Assembly (NCBI RefSeq): GCF_000743355.1
Contig: NZ_JQEI01000013.1
Coordinates: forward strand, 55,449 to 119,448
Length of the DNA: 64,000 bases
From: Serratia sp. Ag1
GTDB lineage: Bacteria > Pseudomonadota > Gammaproteobacteria > Enterobacterales > Enterobacteriaceae
Direction of reading: 5' to 3'
The position numbers were made by a program, and so were the translations under genes. The notes under the pieces were generated by a model. That model was given only the letters and a program-made list of their open reading frames with translations. It was not told where the DNA came from and searched no databases. Below are positions 48,683 through 61,220 of this stretch, one piece after another (the stretch's first letter is position 1; the number at the start of each line of letters is the position of its first letter).

Positions 48683-50014
48683 ATGGCTAAGCAACCAGGA
48701 TTAGATTTTCAAAGTGCTAAAGGCGGACTCGGCGAGCTGAAGCGCAGACTTTTGTTTGTTATCGGCGCGCTGATTGTTTTCCGCATCGGCTCTTTTATTC
48801 CGATTCCTGGTATCGATGCCACTGTGCTTGCCAAATTGCTTGAGCAGCAGAGAGGCACCATCATTGAAATGTTTAACATGTTCTCTGGTGGTGCTCTCAG
48901 CCGTGCTTCTATCTTTGCTCTGGGGATCATGCCGTATATTTCGGCGTCGATTATTATCCAGTTGCTAACGGTGGTTCATCCAGCGTTAGCGGAAATAAAG
49001 AAAGAAGGGGAGGCTGGCCGTCGCAAGATTAGCCAGTACACCCGCTACGGTACGCTGGTATTGGCCATATTCCAGTCGATCGGTATTGCTACCGGTCTGC
49101 CGAATATGCCTGGTATGCAGGGCCTGGTGTTAAACCCAGGTTTTGCTTTCTACTTTACCGCGGTTGTGAGTCTGGTTACCGGAACGATGTTCCTGATGTG
49201 GCTGGGCGAACAAATTACTGAACGTGGTATCGGTAACGGTATCTCGATCATTATCTTCGCAGGTATTGTGGCGGGATTACCGCCAGCAGTAGGCCATACT
49301 ATTGAGCAAGCTCGGCAAGGCGACCTGCACTTCCTCCTGTTGCTGTTGGTTGCAGTATTAGTGTTTGCAGTAACCTTCTTCGTTGTTTTCATCGAGCGTG
49401 GTCAACGTCGTATCGTCGTTAACTATGCGAAGCGTCAACAAGGTCGTCGTGTTTACGCAGCACAGAGCACACACTTACCACTGAAAGTGAATATGGCAGG
49501 CGTAATACCTGCAATCTTCGCCTCCAGTATTATTCTATTCCCTGCCACGATTGCATCATGGTTTGGGGGTGGTACCGGTTGGAACTGGCTGACAACGATT
49601 TCGCTGTATTTGCAGCCTGGACAACCGCTTTATGTGTTACTCTATGCGTCTGCAATCATCTTCTTCTGTTTCTTCTACACCGCGTTGGTTTTCAACCCGC
49701 GTGAAACAGCAGATAACCTGAAGAAGTCCGGTGCCTTCGTACCAGGAATTCGTCCGGGAGAGCAAACGGCGAAGTATATTGATAAGGTAATGACGCGTTT
49801 AACCCTGGTGGGCGCGATGTACATTACTTTCATCTGCCTGATCCCGGAGTTCATGCGTGATGCAATGAAAGTACCATTCTACTTTGGTGGTACCTCGCTA
49901 CTGATCGTGGTTGTTGTCATCATGGACTTTATGGCTCAAGTGCAAACTTTGATGATGTCAAGTCAGTACGAGTCTGCATTGAAGAAAGCAAACCTGAAAG
50001 GCTATAACCGCTAA
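48683..50014 (+). CDS. secY: SecY, protein translocase channel subunit
   Basis: 443 residues, the same as E. coli. Ten-span inner-membrane channel for protein export with SecE and SecG. Plug and pore segments ([30 protein letters not shown]) and the cytosolic C5 loop that binds SecA and the ribosome ([15 protein letters not shown]) are seen. It sits between rplO and rpmJ in the spc operon. Confidence 0.99.
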   Translation: MAKQPGLDFQSAKGGLGELKRRLLFVIGALIVFRIGSFIPIPGIDATVLAKLLEQQRGTIIEMFNMFSGGALSRASIFALGIMPYISASIIIQLLTVVHPALAEIKKEGEAGRRKISQYTRYGTLVLAIFQSIGIATGLPNMPGMQGLVLNPGFAFYFTAVVSLVTGTMFLMWLGEQITERGIGNGISIIIFAGIVAGLPPAVGHTIEQARQGDLHFLLLLLVAVLVFAVTFFVVFIERGQRRIVVNYAKRQQGRRVYAAQSTHLPLKVNMAGVIPAIFASSIILFPATIASWFGGGTGWNWLTTISLYLQPGQPLYVLLYASAIIFFCFFYTALVFNPRETADNLKKSGAFVPGIRPGEQTAKYIDKVMTRLTLVGAMYITFICLIPEFMRDAMKVPFYFGGTSLLIVVVVIMDFMAQVQTLMMSSQYESALKKANLKGYNR

Positions 50015-50164
<150 letters not shown>

Positions 50165-50200
50165 TTATCTCGCATATTTTTCTTGCAAAGTTGGGTTGAG

Positions 50201-50227
50201 CTGGCTAGATTAGCCAGCCAATCTTTT
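50201..50227 (+). terminator. Hairpin at the spc-alpha junction
   Basis: CTGGCTA and TAGCCAG pair around a three-base loop, then CAATCTTTT. In E. coli most alpha-operon transcription reads through from spc, so this may be a partial terminator. Confidence 0.5.
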
Positions 50228-50231
50228 GTAT

Positions 50232-50322
50232 GTAGCTGCAACATTATTTGAGTATCCTGAAAACGGGCTTTTCAGAATGGTGTTGCCGTAAAAATAAGTA
50301 GGAGTGCATAGTGGCCCGTATA
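50232..50322 (+). promoter_or_regulatory. rpsM: Alpha operon leader with S4-binding pseudoknot
   Basis: The segment ATCCTGAAAACGGGCTTTTC and the ribosome-site stretch TAAGTAGGAGTGCATAGTGG match the E. coli alpha-operon leader, in which S4 stabilises a pseudoknot over the rpsM start and traps the ribosome. Seen by recalled sequence identity; folding not computed. Confidence 0.8.
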
Positions 50323-50667
50323 GCAGGCATTAACATTCCTGATCATAAACATACCGTTATCGCGTTAACGTCGATCTTCGGAATCGGCAAAACTCGTTCA
50401 CAGTCTATCTGTGCTACTGCGGGTATTGCTGAAAATGTTAAGATCAGTGAGCTGTCTGAAGAGCAAATTGAACAATTGCGTGAAGCAGTTGCCAAATTCA
50501 CTGTTGAAGGTGATTTGCGTCGTGAAGTTACCCTGAGCATCAAGCGTCTGATGGATCTTGGTACATATCGTGGTTTACGCCATCGTCGTGGTCTGCCAGT
50601 TCGCGGTCAGCGTACTAAGACCAACGCACGTACCCGTAAGGGTCCGCGTAAACCGATCAAGAAATAA
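50311..50667 (+). CDS. rpsM: 30S ribosomal protein S13
   Basis: 118 residues. Starts with GTG, as in E. coli, inside the S4-regulated leader. Located at the 30S head, contacting L5 (bridge B1b). Basic tail [11 protein letters not shown]. Confidence 0.99.
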   Translation: MARIAGINIPDHKHTVIALTSIFGIGKTRSQSICATAGIAENVKISELSEEQIEQLREAVAKFTVEGDLRREVTLSIKRLMDLGTYRGLRHRRGLPVRGQRTKTNARTRKGPRKPIKK

Positions 50668-50680
50668 TCGGGGTGATTGA

Positions 50681-51727
<1,047 letters not shown>

Positions 51728-51753
51728 AGCTTGAGTTTCAAAGAGAGGACACA

Positions 51754-52743
51754 ATGCAGGGTTCTGTGACAGAGTTTCTAAAACCGCGCCTGGTAGATAT
51801 CGAGCAAGTCAGTTCGACGCACGCCAAGGTGACCCTTGAGCCTTTAGAGCGTGGCTTTGGCCATACTCTTGGCAACGCACTGCGCCGTATTCTGCTTTCA
51901 TCTATGCCGGGTTGCGCGGTGACCGAGGTTGAGATTGATGGTGTACTGCATGAGTACAGCACCAAAGAAGGCGTACAGGAAGATATCCTGGAGATCCTGC
52001 TCAACCTGAAAGGGCTGGCGGTGAGAGTTCAAGGCAAAGATGAAGTTATTCTTACCCTGAATAAATCTGGCATTGGCCCTGTGACCGCTGCCGACATTAC
52101 CCATGATGGTGATGTCGAAATCGTCAAGCCGCAGCACGTGATCTGCCACCTGACCGATGAGAACGCTGCTATCAGCATGCGTATCAAAGTTCAGCGCGGT
52201 CGCGGTTATGTGCCGGCTTCTGCCCGAATTCATTCGGAAGAAGATGAGCGCCCGATTGGTCGTCTGTTGGTTGACGCCTGCTATAGCCCTGTAGAGCGTA
52301 TTGCCTACAATGTTGAAGCAGCGCGTGTAGAACAGCGTACTGACCTGGACAAGCTGGTAATCGAAATGGAAACCAATGGTACGATCGATCCTGAAGAGGC
52401 GATCCGCCGTGCGGCGACCATTCTGGCTGAACAACTGGAAGCTTTCGTTGACTTACGTGATGTTCGTCAGCCGGAAGTGAAAGAAGAGAAACCAGAATTC
52501 GATCCGATCCTGCTGCGCCCTGTTGACGATCTGGAATTGACTGTCCGCTCTGCTAACTGCCTCAAGGCAGAAGCTATCCACTACATCGGTGATCTGGTAC
52601 AGCGTACCGAGGTTGAGTTGCTGAAAACGCCTAACCTGGGTAAAAAATCTCTTACTGAGATTAAAGACGTGCTGGCTTCGCGTGGTTTGTCTCTGGGCAT
52701 GCGCCTGGAAAACTGGCCACCGGCAAGCATTGCTGACGAGTAA
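51754..52743 (+). CDS. rpoA: RNA polymerase alpha subunit
   Basis: 329 residues. The N-terminal domain (about 1-235) dimerises and binds beta and beta'; the C-terminal domain (about 249-329) binds UP elements and activators such as CRP, with Arg265 in [11 protein letters not shown]. The two are joined by the usual acidic linker. Near identity to E. coli. Confidence 0.99.
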
Positions 52744-52759
52744 CCGGATCACAGGTTAA

Positions 52760-53173
<414 letters not shown>

Positions 53174-53183
53174 TCTGTAGACG

Positions 53184-53217
53184 CGTAAAAAAACCGGGCT
53201 TGCCCGGTTTTTTTACG
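53184..53217. terminator. Terminator of the alpha operon
   Basis: A perfect 16-bp inverted repeat (CGTAAAAAAACCGGGC and its complement) with a two-base centre; T-runs on both strands make it work in either direction. Confidence 0.95.
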
Positions 53218-53358
53218 TCCATCCATCCGGCACGAAAGCATTCAACTGCCACGACACATCTTCAGATCCTTCTTTTTACCCGTTATGCTTATACGAGCGT
53301 TCGGGCTATTGCGTCTTTGAATTCCTATAATGGGAAATTTAGTTCTGAGGAGTGAATC

Positions 53359-53790
53359 ATGTTTAAAATCGGCCAACTGGCTAAGCTCGCAGAGGTGACT
53401 CCTGATACTGTTCGCTATTACGAAAAACAGGGCATGATGGAGCACAACATCCGTACCGAGGGGGGCTATCGCTTGTATAGCGAGCAGGATCTTCAGCGCT
53501 TGCGTTTCATCCGCTATGCAAAACAGCTCGGTTTCACGTTAGAAGCGATCGCGGAATTATTGTCGATCCGTGTAGATCCTGAACATCATACCTGTAAAGA
53601 GTCTAAATCTATCGTAGATGCCAGGCTATTTGAGGTGGAGAACAAACTTATAGAACTAACGAGGATGCGCGAGTCGCTCAAAAGACTCAGCGATGCCTGC
53701 TGCGGAAGTGCCCATGCCAGCAACTACTGTTCTATTCTGGAAGCTTTGGAACAAGGGGCAAGTGAAGATAAGAGTAAAAAGTCACCTTGA
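53359..53790 (+). CDS. zntR: ZntR, MerR-family zinc-responsive activator
   Basis: 143 residues (E. coli 141). Activates the zinc exporter gene zntA by twisting its promoter when Zn(II) binds. The winged helix is FKIGQLAKLAEVTPDTVRYYE, followed by a dimerisation helix and the metal site: Cys79 (HHTCKES), Cys114-Cys115, His119 and Cys124 (ACCGSAHASNYC). These fit ZntR rather than CueR. GAGGAG precedes the ATG. Confidence 0.95.
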   Translation: MFKIGQLAKLAEVTPDTVRYYEKQGMMEHNIRTEGGYRLYSEQDLQRLRFIRYAKQLGFTLEAIAELLSIRVDPEHHTCKESKSIVDARLFEVENKLIELTRMRESLKRLSDACCGSAHASNYCSILEALEQGASEDKSKKSP

Positions 53791-53869
53791 ATGTTGCACG
53801 GCAATTTGACTTTTATCTGTACAGCAGTATTATCGGCTCGTTTTAACCTATGTGACTAAAAGGAAGACT

Positions 53870-54079
53870 ATGATGACCAAATATCGGCATACGAGAGGCC
53901 AGATACAAGAAAACGCCATCGAGGCATTGCTGCACGATCCGCTTTTCCGTCAGCGTGTAGAAAAGAACGTTAAAGGGAAAGGCAGTTATCGGCGTAAAGA
54001 TAAACACGTAAAGGGAGGAAGCTGGGAGGCCAGTGGTAAGTTATCAAAGAATAATTTACCACTGGCCTTCTGGTTTTGA
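53870..54079 (+). CDS. arfA: ArfA, alternative ribosome-rescue factor
   Basis: Recruits RF2 to ribosomes stalled on mRNA lacking a stop codon. 69 residues from the ATG at 53870; a second ATG at 53873 aligns better with E. coli (MSRYQHTKGQ) and is equally possible. The conserved core is [22 protein letters not shown] and the basic [13 protein letters not shown] long hairpin interrupts the last third of the reading frame; in E. coli cleavage or termination there makes the mRNA stop-less, so active truncated ArfA appears only when tmRNA fails. The residues after the hairpin are hydrophobic (LPLAFWF), as expected for a degron-like tail. Confidence 0.93.
   Translation: MMTKYRHTRGQIQENAIEALLHDPLFRQRVEKNVKGKGSYRRKDKHVKGGSWEASGKLSKNNLPLAFWF
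54027..54068 (+). promoter_or_regulatory. arfA: Hairpin within arfA for RNase III cleavage or early termination
   Basis: AGGCCAGTGGTAA and TTACCACTGGCCT form a perfect 13-bp stem with a 16-base loop inside the coding region. This corresponds to the E. coli arfA element that yields non-stop mRNA. Confidence 0.85.
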
Positions 54080-54088
54080 GGCATAAAG

Positions 54089-54117
54089 AAGCCATCTGAC
54101 TAAGATGGCTTTTCTTT
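54089..54117. terminator. Terminator between convergent arfA and mscL
   Basis: AAGCCATCT-GACTA-AGATGGCTT followed by TTCTTTT on the plus strand; AAAGAA on the left arm gives a T-run for the minus strand too. Confidence 0.88.
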
Positions 54118-54132
54118 TATGTATTGAGCAGT

Positions 54133-54546
54133 TTAGTTCTTTGGCTGTTGTTGGCTCAATAAATCACGGATTTCTGTCAATAATTTCTCTTCAGCGGTAG
54201 GGGCTGGCGGTGCTGCAGGCTCTTCTACTTCTTTACGGCGCATCTTGTTCATCAGCTTGATAGCCATAAAGATAGCGAAGGCTACAATGATAAAGTCAAA
54301 AATGTTCTGTAGAAACGCGCCATAGTTCATGACAACGGCAGGGATGTTGCCCTCAGCTTCACGCAGTACGAGATGGAATTGCTTGAAATCAACGCCGCCG
54401 ATCAGCATCCCTAAGGGAGGCATGATGATATCTGAAACCAGCGAAGAGACAATTCTGCCAAATGCGGCACCGATAATAACGCCTACTGCCAAGTCGACAA
54501 CGTTGCCACGCATGGCGAACTCACGAAACTCTTTCAAAATACCCAT
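54133..54546 (-). CDS. mscL: Large-conductance mechanosensitive channel
   Basis: 137 residues (E. coli 136). Homopentameric inner-membrane channel that opens under osmotic downshock. TM1 holds the pore constriction [22 protein letters not shown] with Gly22-type residues; TM2 is [17 protein letters not shown]; the C-terminal helix bundle follows. The ATG at 54546 has AAGGAG nine bases upstream; an open codon ten residues earlier is rejected. Confidence 0.97.
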   Translation of the reverse strand: MGILKEFREFAMRGNVVDLAVGVIIGAAFGRIVSSLVSDIIMPPLGMLIGGVDFKQFHLVLREAEGNIPAVVMNYGAFLQNIFDFIIVAFAIFMAIKLMNKMRRKEVEEPAAPPAPTAEEKLLTEIRDLLSQQQPKN

Positions 54547-54662
54547 AAAGACACTCCTTAGAAACTGGTTATACAAGTTTAACCAAGCGATTTCCTTTCG
54601 CCACGATGAGTAGAGGAAAGCGTTTGGTTTTTCTCAAGCAGGCATCGCTCACAGCCATATTG

Positions 54663-56039
54663 TTATAGGAAGAACGGGCTTGGTTGGAATAGGCGTTCAA
54701 CGTCCGGCACGAATTTCTTGTCGGTAATAAACATGATGATGTGGTCGCCCTGCTGAATTTTGCTATCGCCGTTGGCAATAATGACATCATCGCCGCGTAC
54801 AATAGCGCCAATAGTGGTGCCCGGGGGTAATTTAATTTCTGCTACCATTCGGCCAACGACTTTAGAGGTGCTTTCATCGCCGTGAGCAATGGCTTCGATG
54901 GCCTCTGCAACCCCCCGGCGCAGTGACGAAACGCTGACGATATCTGCTTTACGCACGTGTCCTAATAATGCGGAGATCGTCGCTTGTTGAGGTGAAATAG
55001 CAATATCAATCACGCTACCTTGCACTAAGTCGACATAAGCACGCCTCTGGATCAGCACCATGGCTTTCTTGGCCCCCATCCGCTTGGCCAGCATTGCAGA
55101 CATGATATTAGCTTCGTCATCATTGGTGATGGCGATAAATACGTCTACTTGATCCACATGTTCTTCAGCAAGCAGCTCCTGATCCGATGCATCGCCATAA
55201 AAGACAATCGTGTCGTGCAAATGCTCCGCCAATTCAGCGGCGCGCTGCTGATTACGTTCAATCAACTTCACGTTGTATGATTTTTCTAGCCGTTGTGCTA
55301 ACCCGGCACCGACATTGCCGCCGCCAACAATCATGATGCGTTTATAGGGTTTTTCTAGCCGCTGTAATTCGCTCATTACCGCACGAATATGCTGTGAAGC
55401 GGCCACAAAGAACACTTCATCACCCGCCTCAATAATGGTTGAGCCTTGCGGGCGTATCGGGCGATCCTGACGGAAGATGGCTGCGACGCGAGTATCAATG
55501 TGCGGCATATGCTCGCGCATCGAAGACAAGGCATTGCCGACCAGAGGGCCACCATAATAGGCTTTCACTGCGGCGATACTGACCTTACCGGCGGCGAAGT
55601 TCACAACCTGTAATGCGCCAGGGTATTCAATCAACTTATAAATGTAATCGATAACCAGTTGTTCTGGTGAGATCAGGTGATCGATTGGAACTGCTTCTGG
55701 ATGGAATAATTTCTCTGACTCACGGATATATTCCGATGCCCGGATCCTGGCAATACGGTTTGGGGTGTTAAACAGTGAATAGGCTATTTGGCAGGCAACC
55801 ATATTGGTTTCGTCAGAATTGGTGACGGCGACCAGCATATCGGCATCTTCTGCCCCGGCTTCGCGCAATACTCGCGGGTGGGAACCATGCCCTTGGACGA
55901 CACGAAGGTCAAATTTATCCTGTAGCTGGCGCAAACGCCCTGAGTCGGTATCGACTACGGTGATATCGTTATTTTCACCAACCAGGTTTTCTGCCAGTGT
56001 CCCACCGACCTGACCAGCGCCAAGAATGATTATTTTCAT
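54663..56039 (-). CDS. trkA: TrkA, regulatory NAD-binding subunit of Trk potassium uptake
   Basis: 458 residues, cytosolic peripheral protein controlling TrkH/TrkG. Two RCK units, each with a Rossmann fold: [18 protein letters not shown] at the start and [20 protein letters not shown] near 233, each followed by an RCK-C domain. The ATG at 56039 matches the E. coli N terminus. Last gene of def-fmt-rsmB-trkA. Confidence 0.97.
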   Translation of the reverse strand: MKIIILGAGQVGGTLAENLVGENNDITVVDTDSGRLRQLQDKFDLRVVQGHGSHPRVLREAGAEDADMLVAVTNSDETNMVACQIAYSLFNTPNRIARIRASEYIRESEKLFHPEAVPIDHLISPEQLVIDYIYKLIEYPGALQVVNFAAGKVSIAAVKAYYGGPLVGNALSSMREHMPHIDTRVAAIFRQDRPIRPQGSTIIEAGDEVFFVAASQHIRAVMSELQRLEKPYKRIMIVGGGNVGAGLAQRLEKSYNVKLIERNQQRAAELAEHLHDTIVFYGDASDQELLAEEHVDQVDVFIAITNDDEANIMSAMLAKRMGAKKAMVLIQRRAYVDLVQGSVIDIAISPQQATISALLGHVRKADIVSVSSLRRGVAEAIEAIAHGDESTSKVVGRMVAEIKLPPGTTIGAIVRGDDVIIANGDSKIQQGDHIIMFITDKKFVPDVERLFQPSPFFL

Positions 56040-56109
56040 CGGGTTCTCTGCTTCACACTGCAATGGCCGTAGCCGCTATTTGTAGGCACTTTGGAATGCG
56101 CCCTAAGAG

Positions 56110-57399
56110 TTACATTTTAATTAGCTTAGCGTAAAAGAATCCATCTCCATCCTCAGGATGAGGAAGATTTTGCCTGCCTAGTACTTGGTGATCACCCGTA
56201 TCTACCAGTTTAGCATCGCCATGGTGTCGCAGGAACGCCGCTATTTGTTCGCTGTTCTCCTGTGGCAGAATAGAGCAGGTTGCATAGACCATTATGCCAC
56301 CTGATTTTAAATGTGGCCAAATGGCCTCTAAAATCTCACCTTGCAGTTTTGCCAATTCGGCGATGTCGCTATCTCGGCGTAACCATTTGATGTCTGGGTG
56401 GCGACGAATAACACCAGTCGCGGAGCAGGGGGCATCCAATAAGATGCGATCGAATTGTTTGCCTCCACACCATTCCTCCGGTGTGCGCCCATCACCTAAT
56501 TTGACTTCGGCATTAAGGCGCAGGCGTTGTAGGTTTTCTTTTACCCGCCCCAGACGTTGTTCATCAATATCGACCGCCATCACGTGAGCTTTCGGGGCCG
56601 CTTCCAGAATATGGGTGGTTTTACCACCGGGCGCGGCACAAAGATCGAGGATCTGCTCGCCATTCTGCGGATCTAGCAGATCAACACAGCCTTGGGCGGA
56701 GGCGTCCTGTACGGTAACCCAACCTTCGGCAAAACCCGGTAGCTCTGTTACAGCACAAGGCGTGAGTAAACGTAGCGCGTCGCGATATTCGCTATGGGGT
56801 TCAGCGGCGATACCTGCCTGTTGCATTATTTGCAGGTATTCATCACGGCTATGGTGCAGGCGGTTAACGCGCAGCCACATCGGGGGTTTTTGATTGTTGG
56901 CATCAACGATCTGTTCCCAATTGGCTGGATAGGCCTGCTTAATACGCTTTAGCAGCCAGCTTGGGTGTAGGTAACGGCTTTCGTTATTGGCCGCACGTTG
57001 CAACAGTTCTTCTTGCTGACGTTGGAATTGGCGCAATACGCCATTGATTAAGCCTTTCAACTGAGGGCGTTTCAGGGCCACTGCGCCTTCTACGGTTTCC
57101 GCCAGCACTGCGTGCGGTGGAATGCGGGTATACAGCAATTGATACAGACCCACCATCAGCAAGTAATGCAACGTACGTTGCTTGCCAGTCATTGGTTTGG
57201 CCATTAGTTGCTGAATACACCATTCTAACTGCGGCAATACTCGCAGTGTGCCGAAACAAAGCTCCTGCAACAGAGCCCGATCTTTATCAGAAATGTTCTT
57301 TTGTAATGTTGGCAGAATAGTGCTGAGTGATTGCCCTTGATCCAGCACTTGGCCGATGGCTTTGGCTGCGTGGCTTCGGAGATTGTAATTGTTTTTCAT
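56110..57399 (-). CDS. rsmB: 16S rRNA m5C967 methyltransferase
   Basis: 429 residues, same as E. coli. N-terminal NusB-like RNA-binding domain (about 1-140), then the methyltransferase core with SAM motif [14 protein letters not shown], and the two cysteines of motifs IV and VI in [15 protein letters not shown] and [10 protein letters not shown]; the latter Cys is the nucleophile. Confidence 0.97.
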   Translation of the reverse strand: MKNNYNLRSHAAKAIGQVLDQGQSLSTILPTLQKNISDKDRALLQELCFGTLRVLPQLEWCIQQLMAKPMTGKQRTLHYLLMVGLYQLLYTRIPPHAVLAETVEGAVALKRPQLKGLINGVLRQFQRQQEELLQRAANNESRYLHPSWLLKRIKQAYPANWEQIVDANNQKPPMWLRVNRLHHSRDEYLQIMQQAGIAAEPHSEYRDALRLLTPCAVTELPGFAEGWVTVQDASAQGCVDLLDPQNGEQILDLCAAPGGKTTHILEAAPKAHVMAVDIDEQRLGRVKENLQRLRLNAEVKLGDGRTPEEWCGGKQFDRILLDAPCSATGVIRRHPDIKWLRRDSDIAELAKLQGEILEAIWPHLKSGGIMVYATCSILPQENSEQIAAFLRHHGDAKLVDTGDHQVLGRQNLPHPEDGDGFFYAKLIKM

Positions 57400-57435
57400 A
57401 GGCTGAAGCTGATGACGATCGGCGTTAAGAAAGAA

Positions 57436-57459
57436 ACAGCCCGGTAACTGTGACCGGGC
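57436..57459 (-). other. Hairpin between fmt and rsmB
   Basis: GCCCGGT and ACCGGGC pair over a seven-base loop in the 71-base spacer; on the minus strand TGTTTCTTTCTT follows. It may partly attenuate rsmB-trkA transcription. Confidence 0.45.
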
Positions 57460-57470
57460 AAGGAGAGTTT

Positions 57471-58415
57471 TTATAACCGGTTACCCGGTACAAACCATTC
57501 ACGACGTGAATTTAATAGATCCTGTGCTGACATCGGTTTTTTACCTGCTGGCTGCAATTGTGTCAGATTCAAAATACCGTCAGCGGTAGCAACTTGGATG
57601 CCGTGCTTATTGGCATTAATGATAGTACCTGGTTGTGCGCCGGATGTTTCGGCCAGAACTGTTGCTTGCCAGACTTTTACCGGTTGCTCTTCGATGGTGA
57701 AATAGCTGACAGGCCAAGGGTTGAATGCGCGAATACAGCGCTCCAACTGTGCTGCCGACAGGCTCCAATCCAGATGGGCTTCTTCCTTACTGAGCTTTTC
57801 AGCGTAGGTGACCTGTGCTTCATCCTGTACTTCACGCTCAACAGTATCAGCAGCCAATTGTTGCAACGTTGCCAGCAACCCTTGTGGCCCGAGTTCGGCT
57901 AACTTGTTGTACAGGCTGGCGCTGGTATCGGTAGTTTCGATCGGGCAACTGATCTTGTGCATCATGTCGCCGGTATCAAGACCAACATCCATCTGCATGA
58001 TCGTGATGCCAGTTTCGCTATCGCCAGCCCATAATGCACGTTGGATCGGTGCAGCGCCACGCCAGCGTGGGAGCAGAGAGCCGTGAACATTGATGCAGCC
58101 CAGCCGTGGCATCTCCAGAACGGCTTTTGGCAGGATTAGGCCATAGGCTACAACGACCATGACATCGGCGTTGAGATCGGCAACCAGGTGCTGATTCTCT
58201 TCTGGGCGCAATGATTTAGGCTGGAACACCGGGATCTGATGCTGTTCTGCCAGTACTTTGACCGGGCTTGGTGTCAGTTTGTTACCACGGCCTGCTGGGC
58301 GATCGGGCTGAGTGAAAACCCCAACAATCTGGTGTTCAGATGACAGTAGCGCGTCGAGGTGACGCGCTGCAAAGTCAGGGGTTCCGGCGAAGATAATCCG
58401 TAAAGAGTCAGACAC
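57471..58415 (-). CDS. fmt: Methionyl-tRNA formyltransferase
   Basis: 314 residues (E. coli 315). Formylates initiator Met-tRNA with 10-formyltetrahydrofolate. The catalytic segment [18 protein letters not shown] (Asn106-His108 region) and Asp144-type residue in LDTGDM are present; the C-terminal OB-fold binds tRNA. Starts 17 bases after def. Confidence 0.98.
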   Translation of the reverse strand: MSDSLRIIFAGTPDFAARHLDALLSSEHQIVGVFTQPDRPAGRGNKLTPSPVKVLAEQHQIPVFQPKSLRPEENQHLVADLNADVMVVVAYGLILPKAVLEMPRLGCINVHGSLLPRWRGAAPIQRALWAGDSETGITIMQMDVGLDTGDMMHKISCPIETTDTSASLYNKLAELGPQGLLATLQQLAADTVEREVQDEAQVTYAEKLSKEEAHLDWSLSAAQLERCIRAFNPWPVSYFTIEEQPVKVWQATVLAETSGAQPGTIINANKHGIQVATADGILNLTQLQPAGKKPMSAQDLLNSRREWFVPGNRL

Positions 58416-58432
58416 GTTAGTTTCCTGATCGG

Positions 58433-58942
58433 TTAGGCCCGGGCGTTAAGCTTGGCCATTTTTTCCAGTTTCTGACGGATACGCTGGCGTTTAAGCGGAG
58501 AAAGGTAATCGACAAACAGCTTACCGACCAGATGATCCATCTCGTGCTGAATGCAGATAGCCAGCAGTTCATCGGCTTCGAACTCAAAAGATTGACCTTC
58601 ACGGTTTAGTGCTCGAACCTTTATCTTTTCTGCACGTGGTACCAAAGCACGATGTTCAGGTACAGAAAGGCAGCCTTCTTCAATACCGGTTTCCCCGTGT
58701 TTTTCCAGCAATTCCGGGTTGATCAGCACCAACGGCTCGTCGCGGTTTTCAGAAATATCAATGACGATAATACGCTGATGAATATCCACCTGTGTCGCAG
58801 CCAAGCCAATGCCTTCCTCTGCGTACATGGTTTCAAACATATCATCCACGATGCGCTGGATATCTGCATTGACTTCTTTTACCGGGGTCGCAATTTTGCG
58901 TAGCCGCTCGTCTGGGAAATGTAATACTTGCAAGACTGACAT
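58433..58942 (-). CDS. def: Peptide deformylase
   Basis: 169 residues, as in E. coli. Removes the formyl group from nascent chains. The three motifs are GIGLAATQ (43-50), EGCLSV (with Cys ligand) and QHEMDHL (two His ligands and the catalytic Glu). Ferrous-iron enzyme. First gene of this operon, divergent from dprA. Confidence 0.98.
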   Translation of the reverse strand: MSVLQVLHFPDERLRKIATPVKEVNADIQRIVDDMFETMYAEEGIGLAATQVDIHQRIIVIDISENRDEPLVLINPELLEKHGETGIEEGCLSVPEHRALVPRAEKIKVRALNREGQSFEFEADELLAICIQHEMDHLVGKLFVDYLSPLKRQRIRQKLEKMAKLNARA

Positions 58943-59074
58943 ATATCTTTAGATCTGTATCCGAGTGATAAAGGAAGGTTAACTTCTATTCTAGACATTT
59001 CCTGGCTTGATTGACAGCATCGTTGACCAATTGCACCAATGGGTAACACCATACTTTCAGCGAGGGAATGCGCG

Positions 59075-60196
59075 ATGCAGCCAGAGGAAATCGCTCTACG
59101 CATGCATGCTGTCACGGGGATAAGTGCGCAGCAAGCCAGCCAGATTGTTACTCAATTGAGTGCAGAAGGTCGCGATCTCTATCCACTCTTAAGGCTACTG
59201 GGCTTAAATAAGAAACAACAGGAGCAGTTTCGCCATGCTCCTGCACATTATCTGCAGGCAACGCTGAAATGGTTAGAACAAGGAGGGAATCAAATGGTGC
59301 TTTACGGCGAACCTGGTTTCCCTGAGCTGTTATTACACATTGCGGATGCACCGTTATTACTGATGGTCAAAGGGAGTTCAGCAGCTTTACAACTGCCACA
59401 GATAGCCATGGTGGGCAGCCGCCAGTTCAGTCATTATGGTGAACATTGGGGGAATGAGTTTGCTACTGGCTTGGCGCACTGCGGTTTTGCCATTACCAGT
59501 GGGTTGGCTATCGGTATTGATGGTATTTGCCACCGTGCTGCCTTGGCTGCCGAAGGAGTGACAATAGCCGTATTGGGGAGCGGGCTGGCTAATATTTATC
59601 CGCGTCGTCACCGATACCTTGCTCAACAAATTGTTGAACAAGGCGGCACGTTAGTTTCTGAATATTTGGCTACAGATTTACCTCTAGCCGATCATTTCCC
59701 CCGCCGTAATCGTATTATCAGTGGATTAAGTATGGGGGTTGTAGTCATTGAGGCTTCACTGCGCAGCGGCTCTTTGATAACTGCACGCTGTGCGTTGGAA
59801 CAGGGGCGTGAGGTTTTTGCCCTACCGGGAGCGCTGGGTAGCCCAATGAGTGAGGGGACACACTGGCTGATCCAGCAGGGCGCCAGCTTGGTGACTGGCC
59901 CCAAAGACATTGCGGAACAACTGCGAAGTGGCTTGCATTGGTTACCCGTTAGTGAAAATAAAACTATTTCTGCGTCAGAGGCCCAAGTTGAATTGCCATT
60001 TGTCGATGTGTTGGCTAACGTAGGATATGAGGTGACACCTGTTGACGTCGTCGCTGAACGTGCCGGCCAACCTGTGCCAGAGGTGGTAATCAAGTTACTC
60101 GATCTGGAGTTAGCAGGTTGGATCGCAGCTGTACCCGGCGGCTATGTCCGATTAAGGAGGGCAGGCCATGTTCGACGTACTCATGTACTTGTTTGA
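59075..60196 (+). CDS. dprA: DprA/Smf, DNA-processing protein
   Basis: 373 residues (E. coli 374). Rossmann-like domain that loads RecA on single-stranded DNA in naturally competent bacteria; the role in enterobacteria is less clear. Conserved: [61 protein letters not shown] winged-helix (DprA-WH) ends the protein ([19 protein letters not shown]). The ATG at 59075 follows GAGGGA. It overlaps smg by 29 bases. Confidence 0.94.
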   Translation: MQPEEIALRMHAVTGISAQQASQIVTQLSAEGRDLYPLLRLLGLNKKQQEQFRHAPAHYLQATLKWLEQGGNQMVLYGEPGFPELLLHIADAPLLLMVKGSSAALQLPQIAMVGSRQFSHYGEHWGNEFATGLAHCGFAITSGLAIGIDGICHRAALAAEGVTIAVLGSGLANIYPRRHRYLAQQIVEQGGTLVSEYLATDLPLADHFPRRNRIISGLSMGVVVIEASLRSGSLITARCALEQGREVFALPGALGSPMSEGTHWLIQQGASLVTGPKDIAEQLRSGLHWLPVSENKTISASEAQVELPFVDVLANVGYEVTPVDVVAERAGQPVPEVVIKLLDLELAGWIAAVPGGYVRLRRAGHVRRTHVLV

Positions 60197-60641
60197 AACT
60201 TATATCCACAATGAGCCAGAAATGTCTGTTGATCAGGATACTTTGACCGCCGATCTTGCTGAAGCAGGATTTGAGCGGGACGATATCTACAACGCATTGA
60301 ATTGGCTTGAGAAGCTTGCAGACCTCCAGGAAGGTGAGAATGCGCCTTACTTTATGGATGCCGACCCGCTGGCTATGCGGATCTACACCGAAGAGGAAAG
60401 TGCGCGTTTGGATGCCAGTTGCCGTGGTTTCCTCTTGTTTTTAGAACAGATTCAAGTATTGAACCTCGAAACCCGCGAAATGGTTATCGATCGCGTTATG
60501 GCTTTAGATAACACAGAGTTTGAGCTCGAAGATCTCAAGTGGGTGGTGTTGATGGTGCTGTTTAATATCCCCGGATATGAAAGTGCTTATCAACAAATGG
60601 AAGAACTGCTGTTTGAAGTAAACGAAGGTTATCTGCACTGA
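60168..60641 (+). CDS. smg: Smg, conserved protein of unknown function
   Basis: 157 residues, DUF494 family. Starts inside the 3' end of dprA, as in E. coli, so the two are translationally linked. [18 protein letters not shown] is the standard start. Acidic and helical; no catalytic motif seen. Confidence 0.95.
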   Translation: MFDVLMYLFETYIHNEPEMSVDQDTLTADLAEAGFERDDIYNALNWLEKLADLQEGENAPYFMDADPLAMRIYTEEESARLDASCRGFLLFLEQIQVLNLETREMVIDRVMALDNTEFELEDLKWVVLMVLFNIPGYESAYQQMEELLFEVNEGYLH

Positions 60642-60667
60642 GCCGATAACAAGCATAGAAAGATGTT

Positions 60668-61213
60668 ATGACAAAAACCGCGATTTTTGCCGCAAGGCAA
60701 AATGAACCCTGTCCAGAATGTGGGGCCGAATTGGTGATCCGTAGTGGTCGCCACGGCCCCTTTCTCGGCTGTTCCCAATATCCTGAATGCCAATATATCC
60801 GGCCATTGAAAGCGCAGGCCGACGGCCATATTGTCAAGGTTCTGGAAGGGCAGGCCTGCCCGAAGTGCCAGGCAACGCTGGTTCTGCGTCAGGGGCGCTA
60901 TGGCATGTTCATCGGCTGTGGAAGCTATCCCGAGTGCGATCATATTGAAGCGATCGATAAGCCAGATGAAACCAGTATTGCCTGCCCGCAATGTGGGCAG
61001 GGCAAATTGCTGCAACGTAAATCACGCTATGGCAAGGTATTCCACTCGTGTGATCGCTATCCGGCCTGTCAATTTGCCCTTAACTTTAAGCCCATCGCGG
61101 GTGAATGTGCTTACTGCCACTATCCGTTGCTGATGGAAAAACGTACGGCAAAAGGCCCAACCCTCTTTTGCGCCAGTAAATTGTGCGGAAAACCCGTCAT
61201 TACCACAGAATGA
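60668..61213 (+). CDS. yrdD: YrdD, topoisomerase-type zinc-finger protein
   Basis: 181 residues (E. coli 180). Three to four zinc fingers of the topoisomerase I C-terminal type: [65 protein letters not shown], then CAYCHYP...C. Probably binds single-stranded DNA or RNA; role unknown. Confidence 0.95.
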   Translation: MTKTAIFAARQNEPCPECGAELVIRSGRHGPFLGCSQYPECQYIRPLKAQADGHIVKVLEGQACPKCQATLVLRQGRYGMFIGCGSYPECDHIEAIDKPDETSIACPQCGQGKLLQRKSRYGKVFHSCDRYPACQFALNFKPIAGECAYCHYPLLMEKRTAKGPTLFCASKLCGKPVITTE

Positions 61214-61220
61214 TCATGTC

